Source of the DNA: Spartobacteria bacterium
GTDB taxonomy: Bacteria > Verrucomicrobiota > Verrucomicrobiia > Chthoniobacterales > Chthoniobacteraceae
Assembly: GCA_025350985.1 (NCBI GenBank)
Contig: JANXWU010000462.1
Span: 1 to 7,114 of the forward strand
DNA: 7,114 bases
Reading direction: 5' to 3'
Positions 6,629-7,114 of this stretch are shown in pieces. Each line of letters begins with the position of its first letter. Position 1 is the first letter of the stretch. The position numbers and the translations under genes are program-made. Under the pieces are notes generated by a model. That model searched no databases. It saw only the letters and a program-made list of their open reading frames with translations, and had not been told where the DNA came from.

Positions 6629-7114
6629 CTAGCCTTGCGCCTTTTCTTTCAATCCAAACGCCGCACGATAAGCATGGCATAGAGCTACTATCCGTTTGCC
6701 ATTCGCGCTGAGTCGGAGGGTGCCGTTCTGAAGTTCCACCGTGTCGCTTTCGACAAGGCGTTTAATGCGTTTGCCCGTTAGCGCCTCCTCGGTGAAGGCG
6801 GTTCGCGGAATCACGGTATCGCGCAATGCGCCGTCCGGCATGTCTTCGGCAACGACGCGGAGGATTTCCGCCGACGGACTGTATTCTATCACGCCCGCAT
6901 AACCGCCCATGTAGCACGCGGAGAGGGATAGGTGCAGGAGAAAGGCTACTGCTGCGATGCACCAATCTGCGGGTGAGGGATGCGCCACGCCCGAAAAGGC
7001 AATCCATAACGCGCCAAGAACAGGCAAAATGACAAAGATCACCGGCAACCAAATGGGATAAGCCTCCGGACGATGAATGCGCCAAATGAGAACGTGCAAG
7101 AGCCAGCACGCTGT
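6629..7114 (-). CDS. Small membrane protein with putative winged-helix-like C-terminal tail, 5' end outside window
   Basis: The frame is open from the window edge to a TAG at 6631-6629. A TTG at 7099 could start a 156-residue protein, but the upstream codons (TACWLL) continue a hydrophobic helix into HVLIWRIHRP, so the true start is probably beyond base 7114. Counting from the TTG, membrane helices lie at about 15-37 and 46-66. The motif YMGGYAGVIEYSPSAEILRV (63-82) follows the last helix and looks like a conserved family signature, although I cannot name the family. The C-terminal part, AFTEEALTGKRIKRLVESDT (101-120) then VELQNGTLRLSANGKRI (121-137), has the same pattern as the tail of the next protein: G[KN]RI.RL[VL]E followed by NG.L.L (N-G-TLRL here, N-G-RLFL there). 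It is the first gene visible in the tight three-gene minus-strand operon. No enzymatic motif is visible. Confidence 0.65.
   Translation of the reverse strand, partial: TACWLLHVLIWRIHRPEAYPIWLPVIFVILPVLGALWIAFSGVAHPSPADWCIAAVAFLLHLSLSACYMGGYAGVIEYSPSAEILRVVAEDMPDGALRDTVIPRTAFTEEALTGKRIKRLVESDTVELQNGTLRLSANGKRIVALCHAYRAAFGLKEKAQG

Overview
This window is bacterial chromosomal or metagenomic DNA with overall high but uneven G+C. Genes are densely packed on both strands and no stretch longer than about 160 bases lacks a gene. There is no rRNA, tRNA, CRISPR array or recognisable insertion sequence. The gene content (an L-2-hydroxyglutarate oxidase, two GT-C/GT39-type membrane glycosyltransferases, a sugar aminotransferase-fold protein, an FkbM methyltransferase) fits a Gram-negative soil or sediment bacterium with a cell-surface polysaccharide locus. 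Verrucomicrobiota or Acidobacteriota are my guesses from overall flavour only, and the sequence does not prove either.

Layout. (1) 1-459, plus strand: C-terminal part of an LhgO-like oxidase, cut by the window edge. (2) 479-3626, minus strand: a gene block read right to left. It holds a 5'-truncated DegT/DnrJ/EryC1/StrS-family protein of the His-for-Lys (sugar 3-dehydratase-like) type, a 37-residue ORF that looks like the stub of a cobalamin-binding radical SAM gene, a Nudix hydrolase, and a GT39-like membrane glycosyltransferase. (3) 3683-4435, plus strand: a lone FkbM-type methyltransferase with visibly lower G+C than the block to its left. (4) 4432-7114, minus strand: a very tight operon of two small related membrane proteins, each with a putative winged-helix-like tail, followed by a second and different GT39-like glycosyltransferase.

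Interpretation. The GT-C enzymes would transfer sugars from polyprenyl-phosphate donors on the periplasmic side of the inner membrane. The Nudix enzyme, the DegT-like protein and the FkbM methyltransferase are typical companions in sugar nucleotide or exopolysaccharide loci. The block from 2667 to about 3683 looks eroded: a DegT gene without its N-terminal third and a stub of another gene lie within about 1 kb, next to a gene of different composition on the opposite strand. The most interesting part is the right-hand operon. Two adjacent small membrane proteins with no function I recognise share a C-terminal sequence pattern and are spaced 1 and 3 bases from each other and from the glycosyltransferase. 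This suggests a three-gene membrane module that may not have been characterised.
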